Assembly (NCBI GenBank): GCA_900317845.1
Contig: ONII01000001.1
Span: 1 to 64,000, forward strand
Direction of reading: 5' to 3'
DNA from: an uncultured Bacteroidales bacterium
GTDB lineage: Bacteria > Bacteroidota > Bacteroidia > Bacteroidales > UBA932
Length of the DNA stretch: 64,000 bases
In this document: positions 1-8,557 of the stretch, piece after piece
Position numbering within the stretch: position 1 is the stretch's first letter
Layout of the letters: each line of letters opens with the position of its first letter
Position numbers and translations under genes: made by a program
Notes under the pieces: model-generated
Database searches by the model: none
Seen by the model: the letters and a program-made list of their open reading frames with translations, nothing else
Told to the model about the DNA's origin: nothing

Positions 1-1505
1 GGATCGCCTGAGTCGGGCAAAGTGGGAATGCCGGGCATGTCGGCTCCGGAATCCGGAGCCGACACATAGGTCCAGGTACTGGTGCCGTTGCCGTGGTCCA
101 CTTCGGAGACACTGAGCGTGTAGCCAGAAGCCGCATGCACATTGAGCGGGACGCCGCCAACGGGATTTCCCGCCCCGTCAGCCGTCATAATGCCCTGCGT
201 TCCTATTGTATTGCATACGGTGTCCAGAATCAGCGTCCCGTTTCCTTTGAAAACCACCTCTCCATAAAATCTGTCCACCAAAATGGCAGGATGGTCCGCA
301 GAGCCCCATAGTCTGGTCTGTCCATCCAGAACAAGCGTCAGGGGGCCGCGGTGAAGGTGTTCAATAAACGATGTTTCGGTTGTGGTGAAGCCCTGCGGCA
401 TTCCGTACGAAGTTCCACAGAACCGCACGGTGGCGCCCTCAGGCTCCGAGGAACTGTCGTTCCAGCGGAAACGGCTTTGATCCCCATCTCCGCTCAGGGT
501 GATGTCCAGCCCGGGATTCACATAGTAGTAATAGTTGTCCAAGCCCATCTTATATAAAGCGGACGAAATCTGCGTGGGCTCCACGGGCGTTCCGCTGCCG
601 GTAAGGGTGACGACAGGCTTTGGAAGCGGGTTCATTTCAATGGTAGGAGCATAGAACTTTCCGTTGGTGATTTTGCCGTTTGTCATCTTGGACATATCGT
701 AAACGATTTTGTTCACATTGTCCAGAATGGCAAACGCCATCCAGTCCGTTTCCGGGATCTCAGTGGGCGCCTCATAACAAAGCGACAGCCAGACCGGGTC
801 CGTGGAATTACCCAAGGGCCTTTCCCAAGGGGACCTTCCGTCGGCAAACTCGCCATAATATTCGCGGGAACCATCCGGGCTGTCCTTGAATACCAGCTTT
901 CCCCATACCGTCTTAATAAAGAGTTCGTCGATGGGAATGGGAGCGCTCGTTTCTGCATCTACAAACGTGAACTTGAAAATGCTGTAAGGGTTGGTGAAAT
1001 GGGCATCTTCCAGCGTGAGGGTTTGGTTCACGGCGTCCACGGTGGTTACCTTCACCTCCGCTACACCGAAGTCCCGGAGGGTCTCAAAGGTCCCCGTCTG
1101 CTCTTCATAGTCGAAAACCCCGTTCGGGGTGGACCAATAAGAGCCGTACCGAAGTTCCAGCTCGTCGCCTTCCGTGTAGCTTCCCATAAGGGTTCCCACC
1201 AGGTTGACGGAAGCAGCGTTGGCATCCGGTGCCAAGGTTCCCGCATCCAGAGTAGCAGTGGTTTTATTATAAACGTACACCACGTCGGTGGTCTCAAAGG
1301 AAGTGAGCACCTTGCCTGTTCCTATATCGTATTCCAGGGCCTTGGTGGCATCTCCTCCCTTTCCGGCGGGGACGCTCACTTTCCAGGCGACAGCCGGCTC
1401 GGGTGTTTCTTCGGGCACAGGGGCCACAGGATCGGCCTGCTTGCCGCAGGCTGCCGCGCCCAACAGCACGAGCACGGACAAGAAAGGGAAACAATAGTTT
1501 TTCAT
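1..1505 (-). CDS. Secreted lipoprotein, fimbrillin-like, 3' end outside window
   Basis: The frame stays open from an ATG at 1505 to the window edge (about 500 residues seen, no stop). The N-terminus is a lipoprotein signal: basic start, hydrophobic run, then LLGAAAC with the lipidated Cys at residue 20. The mature start GKQADP lacks the acidic surface-export signature, so the leaflet is uncertain. The body is Thr/Gly/Asp-rich and beta-like. The stretch after the signal (GGDATKALEYD, then DVVYVYNK) resembles Bacteroidales fimbrillin-type or Ig-like lipoproteins; this is a family impression, not a proven domain. A GGAGGAG ribosome site lies 5 nt before the start, unusually strong for this phylum. 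The 45-residue peptide gene ends 11 bp upstream, so the two are probably co-transcribed. Confidence 0.75.
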   Translation of the reverse strand, partial: MKNYCFPFLSVLVLLGAAACGKQADPVAPVPEETPEPAVAWKVSVPAGKGGDATKALEYDIGTGKVLTSFETTDVVYVYNKTTATLDAGTLAPDANAASVNLVGTLMGSYTEGDELELRYGSYWSTPNGVFDYEEQTGTFETLRDFGVAEVKVTTVDAVNQTLTLEDAHFTNPYSIFKFTFVDAETSAPIPIDELFIKTVWGKLVFKDSPDGSREYYGEFADGRSPWERPLGNSTDPVWLSLCYEAPTEIPETDWMAFAILDNVNKIVYDMSKMTNGKITNGKFYAPTIEMNPLPKPVVTLTGSGTPVEPTQISSALYKMGLDNYYYYVNPGLDITLSGDGDQSRFRWNDSSSEPEGATVRFCGTSYGMPQGFTTTETSFIEHLHRGPLTLVLDGQTRLWGSADHPAILVDRFYGEVVFKGNGTLILDTVCNTIGTQGIMTADGAGNPVGGVPLNVHAASGYTLSVSEVDHGNGTSTWTYVSAPDSGADMPGIPTLPDSGD

Positions 1506-1516
1506 ATACACTCCTC

Positions 1517-1654
1517 CTACCATAATATAAAGTCGAAATCGTCCCGGGATCCTTCCAAAAGTTCCGTTTCTCCGGAGACCACCGACATCAGTTCCAAGTC
1601 CATTTCTACGGGAACGGATGCCGGACATTCATACAAGCATTTTTTCTTTTCCAT
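1517..1654 (-). CDS. 45-residue peptide gene upstream of the lipoprotein
   Basis: Short frame MEKKKCLYECPASVPVEM... ending in DFDFILW-stop. A GAAGGAAG ribosome site sits a few nt before the ATG. It has no signal peptide. Its composition (Lys/Cys-rich start, a PxxEMxLE segment, then an S-G-E stretch and an acidic tail ending in an aromatic residue) resembles tiny orphan peptides that often precede secreted proteins in Bacteroidales genomes. That comparison is from memory and no function is known. Its TAG lies within the ribosome site region of the lipoprotein gene, suggesting coupled translation. A longer in-frame start at 1816 would run through A/T-rich upstream DNA and is less likely. Confidence 0.5.
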   Translation of the reverse strand: MEKKKCLYECPASVPVEMDLELMSVVSGETELLEGSRDDFDFILW

Positions 1655-1680
1655 AGGCTTCCTTCTTTGAATTCTGAGTA

Positions 1681-1688
1681 TAAATCTA
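1681..1688 (-). promoter_or_regulatory. Candidate -7 box for the peptide-lipoprotein pair
   Basis: Read on the minus strand this is TAGATTTA, one mismatch from TAnnTTTG, 27 nt before the peptide ATG. No clear -33 TTTG was found at the usual spacing, so this is tentative. Confidence 0.3.
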
Positions 1689-1728
1689 TGGATAATCTGC
1701 CATTTGCTCCCCCTCAAAAACCGCCATT

Positions 1729-1778
1729 TTGACGAAATGGGTACCCCCATTGACGAATACGCCCTTTTTTTGGACGAA
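1729..1778. promoter_or_regulatory. Three direct repeats in 21-bp phase, candidate LytTR operator
   Basis: TTGACGAA occurs at 1729-1736 and 1750-1757, and TGGACGAA at 1771-1778; starts are exactly 21 bp apart. LytTR regulators bind pairs of about 9-bp direct repeats separated by about 12 bp, i.e. 21 bp start to start. Read on the minus strand the units (TTCGTCAAT and variants) fit most positions of the published LytTR consensus. A LytTR regulator gene lies 2.7 kb away, and the site is 75-125 bp upstream of the peptide-lipoprotein genes and 70-120 bp upstream of the kinase gene. Confidence 0.5.
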
Positions 1779-1835
1779 CGAAAAAAAAACGATTGAAGGA
1801 TAAACCTATACAACACAAGAATGATACAATTTGCC

Positions 1836-1843
1836 TATCTTTG
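1836..1843 (+). promoter_or_regulatory. -7 box TATCTTTG of the sensor kinase gene
   Basis: Exact TAnnTTTG match ending 5 nt before the ATG at 1849. This decides the start against a longer TTG reading at 1831 and implies a leaderless or nearly leaderless mRNA. Confidence 0.65.
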
Positions 1844-1848
1844 CAAGT

Positions 1849-4458
1849 ATGGAAAAGTGTTTACGATACCTGCTGCTGGCGGGGCTGCTCCTTGTCCATT
1901 TCACGGCAAGGGCGGACGGTCCCCTGATGGAGAGCTCTCTCAGTCACCGGCGCTTCACCACCGCGGACGGCCTGCCCCAAATGCAGACAGAAACCATCTG
2001 GCAGGACAAGGCCGGCTACATCTATATCGGCACGCTGTCGGGCTTCGTCCGCTACGACGGACACACCATGACGTCCTTTCTTGGCGGAAGGAGGGAAAAC
2101 ATTGTCGCATTCCGGGAAGCGGACGGCCAAGTGAACGCGCTCGGATTCGTAAGGCAGTGGACGCTCCGGGGAGAAAAACTGGAGATGAAGCCCATCGACC
2201 CTGCCGGGCAGTTGCTACTGAACAATTTTAACACGGCCGACCTTCCTCCGGGATACATGCTACTGGAAGACCGGCGGGAGCAGGGGCGCATCCTCTTCCA
2301 TCTGGAGGCTGGCAAAAGGGTTCCCGTACTGGAATCCACCCTGCTGGATGAAATGACCCCGGACCGGAAACTGTATCTCGATTCCTTGGAACTGTTCATT
2401 CCCACCCCGGGAGGCCTGTATCGGGTCCATGAAGGAAAAACGTCCCGGATTAGCCGGAAAAACAATATCTTCTCCCTTATCCGGCAGGAAAGCCGGCTCA
2501 TCGCGCTGTCTGGCGACGGCCTTTACACCGTTGAAGGAGACAGCCTCCGGCTCCTTTACAAGCACTGCTTCGAGGCCCCGGATTACGGGCTTTCCGTCCG
2601 CATGAACCACCAGGGGCAGCTCATCATTGCCGATTCCCACACCATCTGGCGCTATGACAGCGAGGCCCACAAGCCGATGGAGCAGCTTGCAACAGGATTC
2701 AACCTCATCAAAAACCTGTTCGTCGACAAATGGAACCGGCTCTGGGTGGCCACCTACCAAGGGGTCTATTGCTTCTTCCAGGGCCACATCGTAAACCACC
2801 GGCTCACCGACAGGAACGACATTGTACGTGCCGTCGCGCTGGCGGACGGGCATCTTGTGGAAGGGACGCTGAACGGAAGCGTTCTGGTGGACGGAGAACT
2901 GCTGGACAGGCAGGAGGGCGCTTATTATGCGACCGGAGCCGCCGTCGTGGACGGAAAGGTATACATGGCTGGCAACGGAGATATCGTTTGCGTTGGAAAA
3001 GACGGCCTGCAGCGGGTGGGCCTTCCACGGGAAAACTACCGTTTTGTCTCCGGAGCGGGCACAAACGTCGTTATCGCCACCCGGAACAGCCTGCTGTCCT
3101 ACAACCCGGAAACGGGCCTTCTGGATACGCTCAGTTCGGCAATCGCCCATCCCTGGTGCGCCGCGGACGACGGTGAGGGGCGGTTGTGGGTAAGCGGCAA
3201 TCCCGGATTGTATTGCCTCACCCGCACGGACAAAGGAGAAACCCTGGTCCGCAAAATGAAAGACACGCCATCGGCCCAGGTCATCACCGCCCTTTCGTCG
3301 GACAGGAAGGGGCATGTCTGCTTTGCCCGCGGGGATTCCCTTTTTGTTGTTTCCCAAGGGAAGATTTCGCCGCTCAGGGAAGTACAGTCTCACCTTTCAG
3401 GACACGAAATCCGGTCCGTCCACCTGTCGCCGTGCGGCTATCTGGCAGTAGCGGCCATCGACGGACTTCTGGTGGCGCAGATGGACGGGGACCTGCATCC
3501 CGAAAATATCCACTGGTTCGATTCCGGCAACGGCTTCACTTCCATCGAACCGCTTCTGGGCCCCATGGCGGAAAGTGAAGACGGGACCCTCTGGCTGGCC
3601 GGCCTGGAGGAAGTAACCTCCTTCCGGCCGGAGAATCTCCTTATGGATAACCAGGAGGCCACCTTCATCGAGGCCCCTCTCCCCTTCTGGCGGAAAAAAT
3701 GGGTGCTCCTGTCTGGGATTCTCATTCTCTCGCTGCTGGTGTGGTGGGCCGCCGGAAAAGCCGAACAGCGCCGGAGCCGCAAGCGGATGGAGACCCTGGA
3801 GAGGGAAAAAAGGCAGAAAGAGCTGCAACTTTCCGCCATCCGGCTCAAAGCCATCCCCCATTTCCACGCCAATGTGCTTTCCGGCATTGAGTATTTCGTG
3901 ATGAACCACTCGGCCGACGAAGCGTCCCGTTACCTGAAACTCTATTCCGATTTCACCAACCAGACGCTGCTGGACATTGACCGGCCTTCACGCACCCTGG
4001 CAGAGGAAGTGGACTATGCACGCACCTATCTGGAATTGGAGAAACTGCGCTTCGGTGAACGCCTGCATTACAGCATTGACATAGCGCCCAACGCAGATCC
4101 TTCCCTGATGATACCCACCATGCTGCTGCATACCTACTGCCAAAATGCCGTCAAGCACGGCATTGCCTCCAAACCCGGTGCCGGAAACATCACCGTCACG
4201 GTACGCCGACAGCCGCGGGACAGCGCCGACGGCATCCTGGTGAGCGTGCAGGACGACGGCGTAGGAAGAGCCCAAGCGGCACGCTCCGGCGGCTATTCCA
4301 CCAAGCAGGGACTCGTCATCCTGCAACAACAGATTGAGCTGTACAACAAGGCCAACATGCACCCCATCGTGCAGCAGGTGACCGACCTCACCGACCAGGA
4401 AGGCCACCCCGCCGGCACTTGCTTCAGCATATGGATTCCGGCCGGATACCTTTACTGA
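1849..4458 (+). CDS. Beta-propeller sensor histidine kinase, LytS/YehU-like
   Basis: 869 residues from the ATG just after the -7 box. A signal peptide is followed by a long periplasmic region with repeated Reg_prop blades (GLPQMQTETIWQDKAG..IYIGT, later RLWVATYQGVY, RLWVSGNPGLY, TLWLAGLEE). One transmembrane helix lies near residues 615-637, then a short coiled coil. The cytoplasmic part is the His_kinase (PF06580) type: phospho-acceptor His671 in IPHFHANVLSG, an N-box CQNAVKHGI and the G-box DDGVGRA. It would phosphorylate the LytTR regulator whose gene starts 8 bp downstream. The ligand is unknown; propeller kinases of this phylum often sense envelope or glycan cues. Confidence 0.9.
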   Translation: MEKCLRYLLLAGLLLVHFTARADGPLMESSLSHRRFTTADGLPQMQTETIWQDKAGYIYIGTLSGFVRYDGHTMTSFLGGRRENIVAFREADGQVNALGFVRQWTLRGEKLEMKPIDPAGQLLLNNFNTADLPPGYMLLEDRREQGRILFHLEAGKRVPVLESTLLDEMTPDRKLYLDSLELFIPTPGGLYRVHEGKTSRISRKNNIFSLIRQESRLIALSGDGLYTVEGDSLRLLYKHCFEAPDYGLSVRMNHQGQLIIADSHTIWRYDSEAHKPMEQLATGFNLIKNLFVDKWNRLWVATYQGVYCFFQGHIVNHRLTDRNDIVRAVALADGHLVEGTLNGSVLVDGELLDRQEGAYYATGAAVVDGKVYMAGNGDIVCVGKDGLQRVGLPRENYRFVSGAGTNVVIATRNSLLSYNPETGLLDTLSSAIAHPWCAADDGEGRLWVSGNPGLYCLTRTDKGETLVRKMKDTPSAQVITALSSDRKGHVCFARGDSLFVVSQGKISPLREVQSHLSGHEIRSVHLSPCGYLAVAAIDGLLVAQMDGDLHPENIHWFDSGNGFTSIEPLLGPMAESEDGTLWLAGLEEVTSFRPENLLMDNQEATFIEAPLPFWRKKWVLLSGILILSLLVWWAAGKAEQRRSRKRMETLEREKRQKELQLSAIRLKAIPHFHANVLSGIEYFVMNHSADEASRYLKLYSDFTNQTLLDIDRPSRTLAEEVDYARTYLELEKLRFGERLHYSIDIAPNADPSLMIPTMLLHTYCQNAVKHGIASKPGAGNITVTVRRQPRDSADGILVSVQDDGVGRAQAARSGGYSTKQGLVILQQQIELYNKANMHPIVQQVTDLTDQEGHPAGTCFSIWIPAGYLY

Positions 4459-4466
4459 AAACAAAG

Positions 4467-5216
4467 ATGGAAAAACTCAAGACCATTGTCGTGGAAGATG
4501 AAAGGCTGCCCCGCCTTGCCCTGCTGGCCAAACTGGAAGACTGGCGCTCTGTCCTGGAGGTCATAGACGTATGTGACAGTTATGACAGCGCCCGGGACAG
4601 CATCCTTCGCCATAGACCGGACCTGCTGTTCCTGGATATCCAGCTCCACGGGCAGGATTCCCTGAAACTGCTGGAGGAACTCAAGCGGAGCATTCCCCTC
4701 CCCCAAGTCATCTTCACCACCGCTTACTCGGACCGCAATTATCTGCTGGGGGCTATCAAAGTGTCGGCCACAGACTACCTTCTGAAGCCTGTCGGCAAAG
4801 ATGAACTGGCGCACGCCATTGCCAAAGCCGTGGAAAAAAGGGTGGCAGCCGGGTCGTCCGGAAACGGGAAACTGCGCTTCAAGACCGGGGACAGCCTCCT
4901 TTTCATGGCCCCCGAAAACATTGCCGGATTCAAAGCCGATGGAAACTACTCCATCCTCATTTCCTTTGAAAGGGAGGAACTCATTCTGGAAAGCCTGCTG
5001 TCGCTGGAACAGCGTCTGCCGGAAGACTTTTTTTACCGGGCCGACCGAAGCACCATTGTGAACCTGCGGAAAGTATACCGCCTGAATCTCCAGGAGCAAA
5101 CCTGCACCCTCCAAAATGCCGACGGACATCAGATGGTGCTGAAACTCTCCCGAAACGGTCTGGAAACCATGATGAGAAAGCTGCAGGAGAACCCGGATTT
5201 GAGCGGGAAATCGTAA
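4467..5216 (+). CDS. LytTR-family response regulator
   Basis: 249 residues. The receiver domain (about 1-120) has the acidic pair E10/D11, phospho-acceptor D57 in LLFLDIQLHG, a Thr pair at 84-85 and K107 in YLLKPV. The C-terminal LytTR DNA-binding domain (about 145-240) shows FKADGNYS, FYRADRSTIVNL and the following YRLNL strand. I start at the ATG at 4467, 8 bp after the kinase stop, because a longer frame from 4419 overlaps the kinase and adds non-homologous residues. Phased repeats at 1729-1778 are a candidate binding site, so the pair may control the neighbouring peptide-lipoprotein genes and itself. Confidence 0.93.
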   Translation: MEKLKTIVVEDERLPRLALLAKLEDWRSVLEVIDVCDSYDSARDSILRHRPDLLFLDIQLHGQDSLKLLEELKRSIPLPQVIFTTAYSDRNYLLGAIKVSATDYLLKPVGKDELAHAIAKAVEKRVAAGSSGNGKLRFKTGDSLLFMAPENIAGFKADGNYSILISFEREELILESLLSLEQRLPEDFFYRADRSTIVNLRKVYRLNLQEQTCTLQNADGHQMVLKLSRNGLETMMRKLQENPDLSGKS

Positions 5217-5239
5217 GAAACAGCAAAAAAAACATGTGA

Positions 5240-5281
5240 AACAACACAATCTTTCAACCGATTGTGTTGTTTTTCATTTTT
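5240..5281 (+). terminator. Intrinsic terminator after the two-component operon
   Basis: Perfect 12-bp stem AACAACACAATC / GATTGTGTTGTT (5240-5251 and 5260-5271), 8-nt loop, followed by a T-rich tract. Confidence 0.8.
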
Positions 5282-5352
5282 ATGCCGTATCTTGCCGGTC
5301 CCCAATTTTTGCTTACCAGGGCGGGAGCGTAAAGGATGAGGGGTTTGGTATT

Positions 5353-6042
5353 ATGCGAATCAAGGAATTGTGCCCGGACGAAAGGCCCCGGGAGAAAATG
5401 CGCCTTCGCGGCGCAAAGGCCCTTTCCAATGCCGACTTACTGGCCATCCTGCTGGGTAGCGGGACCGGCGGACGGAGTGTAATTGATGTGGCGCAGGAAC
5501 TGATGGTAAGCGCCGGCGGGCGGCTGAGCCTGCTGGGGGTGATGCCCCTGGAAAAACTGGTAAGCCACAAGGGCGTGGGAGAAGCCCGCGCCATCACCAT
5601 TGCCGCCGCCCTGGAACTGGGGCGACGCGCCCTGGAAGAACAGGTCCTTGTGGACAAGCGGGCCATCACATCGCCGGAGATGGTCTACCAACTTATGCTG
5701 CCGCAGCTGAAGAACCTGGACCACGAGGAGTGCTGGGTCCTGTACCTGAACCGGTCCAACTTTCTGATTGGCCGGGAAATGATTTCCTCCGGGACCCTGG
5801 AGAGCACCCCCATCGACGCCGCCCGGATTCTCCGGAAGGCCATCGAGAAACAAAGTTCCTATATCATTCTTGTACACAACCACCCGTCGGGCTCCCCCCT
5901 CCCCGGGCAGGCGGACATTTACCAGACGAATGTGCTTCGGAGGGCCCTCTCCGTCGTGGAAATCCGCCTGTCGGACCATGTGGTCATTGCCGACGACTCC
6001 TTCTATTCCTTCAGCGAAGAGCGGATAGGAAAAGCAAAATAA
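5353..6042 (+). CDS. radC: RadC-family JAB domain protein
   Basis: 229 residues from ATG 5353 (MRIKELCPDERPREKM). The N-terminal part carries a helix-hairpin-helix-like segment (VGEARAITIAAALELGRR). The C-terminal RadC/JAB domain has the metal-binding HNHPSGSPLPGQAD motif and the closing HVVIADDSFYSFSEE. Once thought a repair protein, the RadC family has no settled biochemical role. The frame is open from 5236, but the region before 5353 overlaps the terminator. TATCTTGC at 5291-5298 is a possible weak -7 box. It is apparently monocistronic, since upp has its own promoter. Confidence 0.9.
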   Translation: MRIKELCPDERPREKMRLRGAKALSNADLLAILLGSGTGGRSVIDVAQELMVSAGGRLSLLGVMPLEKLVSHKGVGEARAITIAAALELGRRALEEQVLVDKRAITSPEMVYQLMLPQLKNLDHEECWVLYLNRSNFLIGREMISSGTLESTPIDAARILRKAIEKQSSYIILVHNHPSGSPLPGQADIYQTNVLRRALSVVEIRLSDHVVIADDSFYSFSEERIGKAK

Positions 6043-6064
6043 GCCCATATCCCAAAAATATTGT

Positions 6065-6072
6065 TATCTTTG
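6065..6072 (+). promoter_or_regulatory. -7 box TATCTTTG of upp
   Basis: Exact TAnnTTTG match, 27 nt before the upp ATG at 6100. It excludes a longer TTG start at 6076, which would lie at the transcription start. Confidence 0.65.
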
Positions 6073-6099
6073 TAGTTGGACCCGAAAAACTGCAAGCGT

Positions 6100-6753
6100 A
6101 TGAAAGTCGTTAATCTTGGACAGCAAAACACCATTCTGAACACCTATGTGGCGGAAATCCGCGACGCCCGCATCCAGAAGGACAGCATGCGTTTCCGCAC
6201 CAACCTGGAACGGGTTGGCTGTGTATTCGGCTATGAAATTTCCAAAACGCTGGATTACTCGGTAAAGGACGTAACCACGCCCCTGGCCGTGGCCCAGGTA
6301 TCCACCCCGGACACGCCGCTGGTGGTGGCGGCCATCCTCCGGGCCGGCCTGCCGCTGCAAAGCGGCCTGCTGGACGTCTTCGACCGCGCAGAAAGCGCCT
6401 TCCTGTCCACCTTCCGCAAATACGGAAAAGGAGATTACTTCAAGGTCTTTGCAGACTATTGCACCTGCCCGGATCTGGAAGGGAAAACCCTCATTGTAGC
6501 AGATCCCATGCTTGCAACCGGCGCGTCCATGGAGAGCGCCCTGAACAAGTTGGAGGAGGAAGGCGGACAGGCCGCCGTGATTCACATGGTGTGTCCGGTT
6601 GCCAGCCGCTACGCCGTAGACCAGCTCCAGCAAAAACTGGATAACAAATATACCCTTTGGGTGGCCGCCATTGACGAAGAACTCACCAGCCACAACTACA
6701 TTATCCCCGGTCTGGGAGACGCCGGCGACCTTGCCTACGGAGGAAAACGATGA
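6100..6753 (+). CDS. upp: Uracil phosphoribosyltransferase
   Basis: 217 residues. Makes UMP from uracil and PRPP (pyrimidine salvage). The PRPP-binding loop is VADPMLATGASM; upstream VAAILRAGLPLQSGLL and the C-terminal YIIPGLGDAGDLAYG, which contacts uracil in this family, are all present. Length matches the family norm (about 210). The stop codon overlaps the miaB start in an ATGA junction, so the two are translationally coupled. Confidence 0.95.
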   Translation: MKVVNLGQQNTILNTYVAEIRDARIQKDSMRFRTNLERVGCVFGYEISKTLDYSVKDVTTPLAVAQVSTPDTPLVVAAILRAGLPLQSGLLDVFDRAESAFLSTFRKYGKGDYFKVFADYCTCPDLEGKTLIVADPMLATGASMESALNKLEEEGGQAAVIHMVCPVASRYAVDQLQQKLDNKYTLWVAAIDEELTSHNYIIPGLGDAGDLAYGGKR

Positions 6754-8060
6754 AGAAAGCCTATATTGAAACATACGGGTGTCAGATGAACGTGAATGAC
6801 ACCGAAGTCATTTTTTCCATCCTGCAGAAAGCCGGCTACACCCGCACGGAGCGCATGGAGGAAGCCAACCTCATTATGGCCAACACCTGCTCCATCCGCG
6901 ACAACGCGGAGCAGCGCATCTGGGGCCGCCTGGAGGTTTTCAACCAGCAGCGCAAAGCCCGTCCCGGCACCCTGGTGGGCATTGTGGGCTGCATGGCAGA
7001 ACGCCTGAAAGACAAACTGCTGGACACCCGGAAGGTAGATCTGGTGGTGGGCCCGGACGCCTACCGTTCCCTCCCCCGCCTGCTGGAGGCCATCTCGCCG
7101 GACAGCCCGCAGATTGATGTTCTCCTCTCCCGGGAGGAGACCTACGCGGACATTACGCCGGTGCGCACAGACAAAAACGGCATATCGGCCTTTATTTCCA
7201 TTATGCGCGGGTGCAACAATGTGTGCTCGTACTGCGTGGTGCCCTATACCCGCGGCGCGGAACGCTCGCGGGATGCCCACTCCATTGTCCGGGAAGCCTG
7301 CGACGTGTATCAAAAAGGGTATAAGGAAGTTACGCTGCTGGGACAGAACGTGGACAGCTACCTGTGGAAGAGCGAGGCGGAAACCGTGAATTTTGCCGGC
7401 CTGCTCGAGCGCGTGGCAGCCGTGGCGCCGGACCTTCGCGTGCGTTTTGCCACGTCCCACCCCAAGGATATCAGCGACGAGGTCATTGAAACCATGGCCG
7501 CTCATCCCAATATCTGCCACCACATCCACCTGCCGGTACAGAGCGGCAGTTCCCGGATGCTGGAACTGATGCGCCGCAAGTACGACCGGGAGTGGTACCT
7601 GGAACGCGTGGCCAAAATCCGCAGCATTATGCCGGACTGCGGCCTTACCACGGACGTGATTGCCGGTTTTTGCTCGGAAACGGAGGAAGACCATGCGCAA
7701 ACCCTCAGCCTCATGGAGGAGGTAGGCTTTGACTGGGCCTTCATGTTCGCCTACTCGGACCGCCCGGGCACCCTGGCCAACCGCACCATGCAGGACGATG
7801 TCCCCGCGGAGGTCAAGAACCGGCGCCTGAACCAGATTATCGACCTGCAAAACCGAAAATCCCTGGAACGATACCGCGCCATGATTGGGAAGACGGTGGA
7901 AGTGCTGGTGGAAGGCCCTTCCAAGCGGGATCCGGAGCAGCTGTGCGGGCGCGCGTCCAACAACATGATGTGCGTTTTCCCTGCAGAAGGCCGCCAGGCC
8001 GGCACCTACACCACCGTGACAGTGGTGGACAGCACTTCCGCCACCCTTATCTGTAAATAG
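6750..8060 (+). CDS. miaB: tRNA methylthiotransferase MiaB
   Basis: 436 residues. Radical-SAM enzyme that adds the 2-methylthio group to i6A37 of tRNA. The UPF0004 domain has the three cluster cysteines C11, C47 and C81. The radical-SAM motif CNNVCSYC gives C155/C159/C162. A TRAM domain closes the protein (from about residue 370). Starts within the upp stop codon. Confidence 0.95.
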   Translation: MKKAYIETYGCQMNVNDTEVIFSILQKAGYTRTERMEEANLIMANTCSIRDNAEQRIWGRLEVFNQQRKARPGTLVGIVGCMAERLKDKLLDTRKVDLVVGPDAYRSLPRLLEAISPDSPQIDVLLSREETYADITPVRTDKNGISAFISIMRGCNNVCSYCVVPYTRGAERSRDAHSIVREACDVYQKGYKEVTLLGQNVDSYLWKSEAETVNFAGLLERVAAVAPDLRVRFATSHPKDISDEVIETMAAHPNICHHIHLPVQSGSSRMLELMRRKYDREWYLERVAKIRSIMPDCGLTTDVIAGFCSETEEDHAQTLSLMEEVGFDWAFMFAYSDRPGTLANRTMQDDVPAEVKNRRLNQIIDLQNRKSLERYRAMIGKTVEVLVEGPSKRDPEQLCGRASNNMMCVFPAEGRQAGTYTTVTVVDSTSATLICK

Positions 8061-8071
8061 AAAATTTTCAC

Positions 8072-8079
8072 TACCTTTG
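8072..8079 (+). promoter_or_regulatory. -7 box TACCTTTG of the LEA14-like lipoprotein gene
   Basis: Exact match to TAnnTTTG; ends 5 nt before the GTG start at 8085, implying a leaderless transcript. Confidence 0.6.
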
Positions 8080-8084
8080 TGTCC

Positions 8085-8555
8085 GTGAAACTACTCAAGC
8101 ATATCGGCCTGTTTTTTGCAGCGGCCCTCCTCGTTTGCAGCTGCGGCATGTCCAAAGTGAAGGACATCGCCATTACGTCCGTTGGTGTGTCGTACATTGT
8201 CCCCACCTCCCCCCGCTCAGTAGACGCCAAACTCATGCTGGGCATTGACAACCCCGCCCGGAAGTTCGCCGTAAACCATATTTCCGGTGTCATCCGCTAC
8301 CAGGGCAAAGATCTCGCCCACTTTATCACGGGAGGCATGGAACTGGAAGGCAATGCAGAACAAGTGTATGCCCTCCCCTGCACCGTCACCCTGGCCGACG
8401 GCGTCTCCATCCTGGAAGTGCTGGTCATTGCCTCCAAAGGCTCCCTGACCGGGCTCACGGCCGATGTAGACATCCAGGCCGCCCTCCGGAAAAACGGTGT
8501 CCTGCGTGCCCCGTACCATTTTAGAGACCTGGATATTTCCCAATTTACCAAGTAA
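8085..8555 (+). CDS. Small lipoprotein, LEA14-like fold suspected
   Basis: 156 residues with a GTG start at 8085; a GTG at 8079 would lie inside the promoter box. Lipoprotein signal with lipobox LVCSC. The mature part (IAITSVGVSYIVPTSPRS, DAKLMLGIDNPARKFAV, ISGVIRYQGKDLAHF) has the alternating pattern of LEA type-2/LEA14-like beta domains, where a conserved N-P pair follows the strand DAKLMLGI. Function unknown, probably periplasmic or outer membrane. The SPOR-like gene follows after 2 bp, so the two form an operon. Confidence 0.75.
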   Translation: MKLLKHIGLFFAAALLVCSCGMSKVKDIAITSVGVSYIVPTSPRSVDAKLMLGIDNPARKFAVNHISGVIRYQGKDLAHFITGGMELEGNAEQVYALPCTVTLADGVSILEVLVIASKGSLTGLTADVDIQAALRKNGVLRAPYHFRDLDISQFTK

Positions 8556-8557
8556 AG

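Noticed and set aside
999..1670. A 223-codon plus-strand frame opposite the lipoprotein gene
   Set aside because: The minus strand carries a continuous lipoprotein frame with signal peptide and ribosome site; the plus-strand frame is its shadow.
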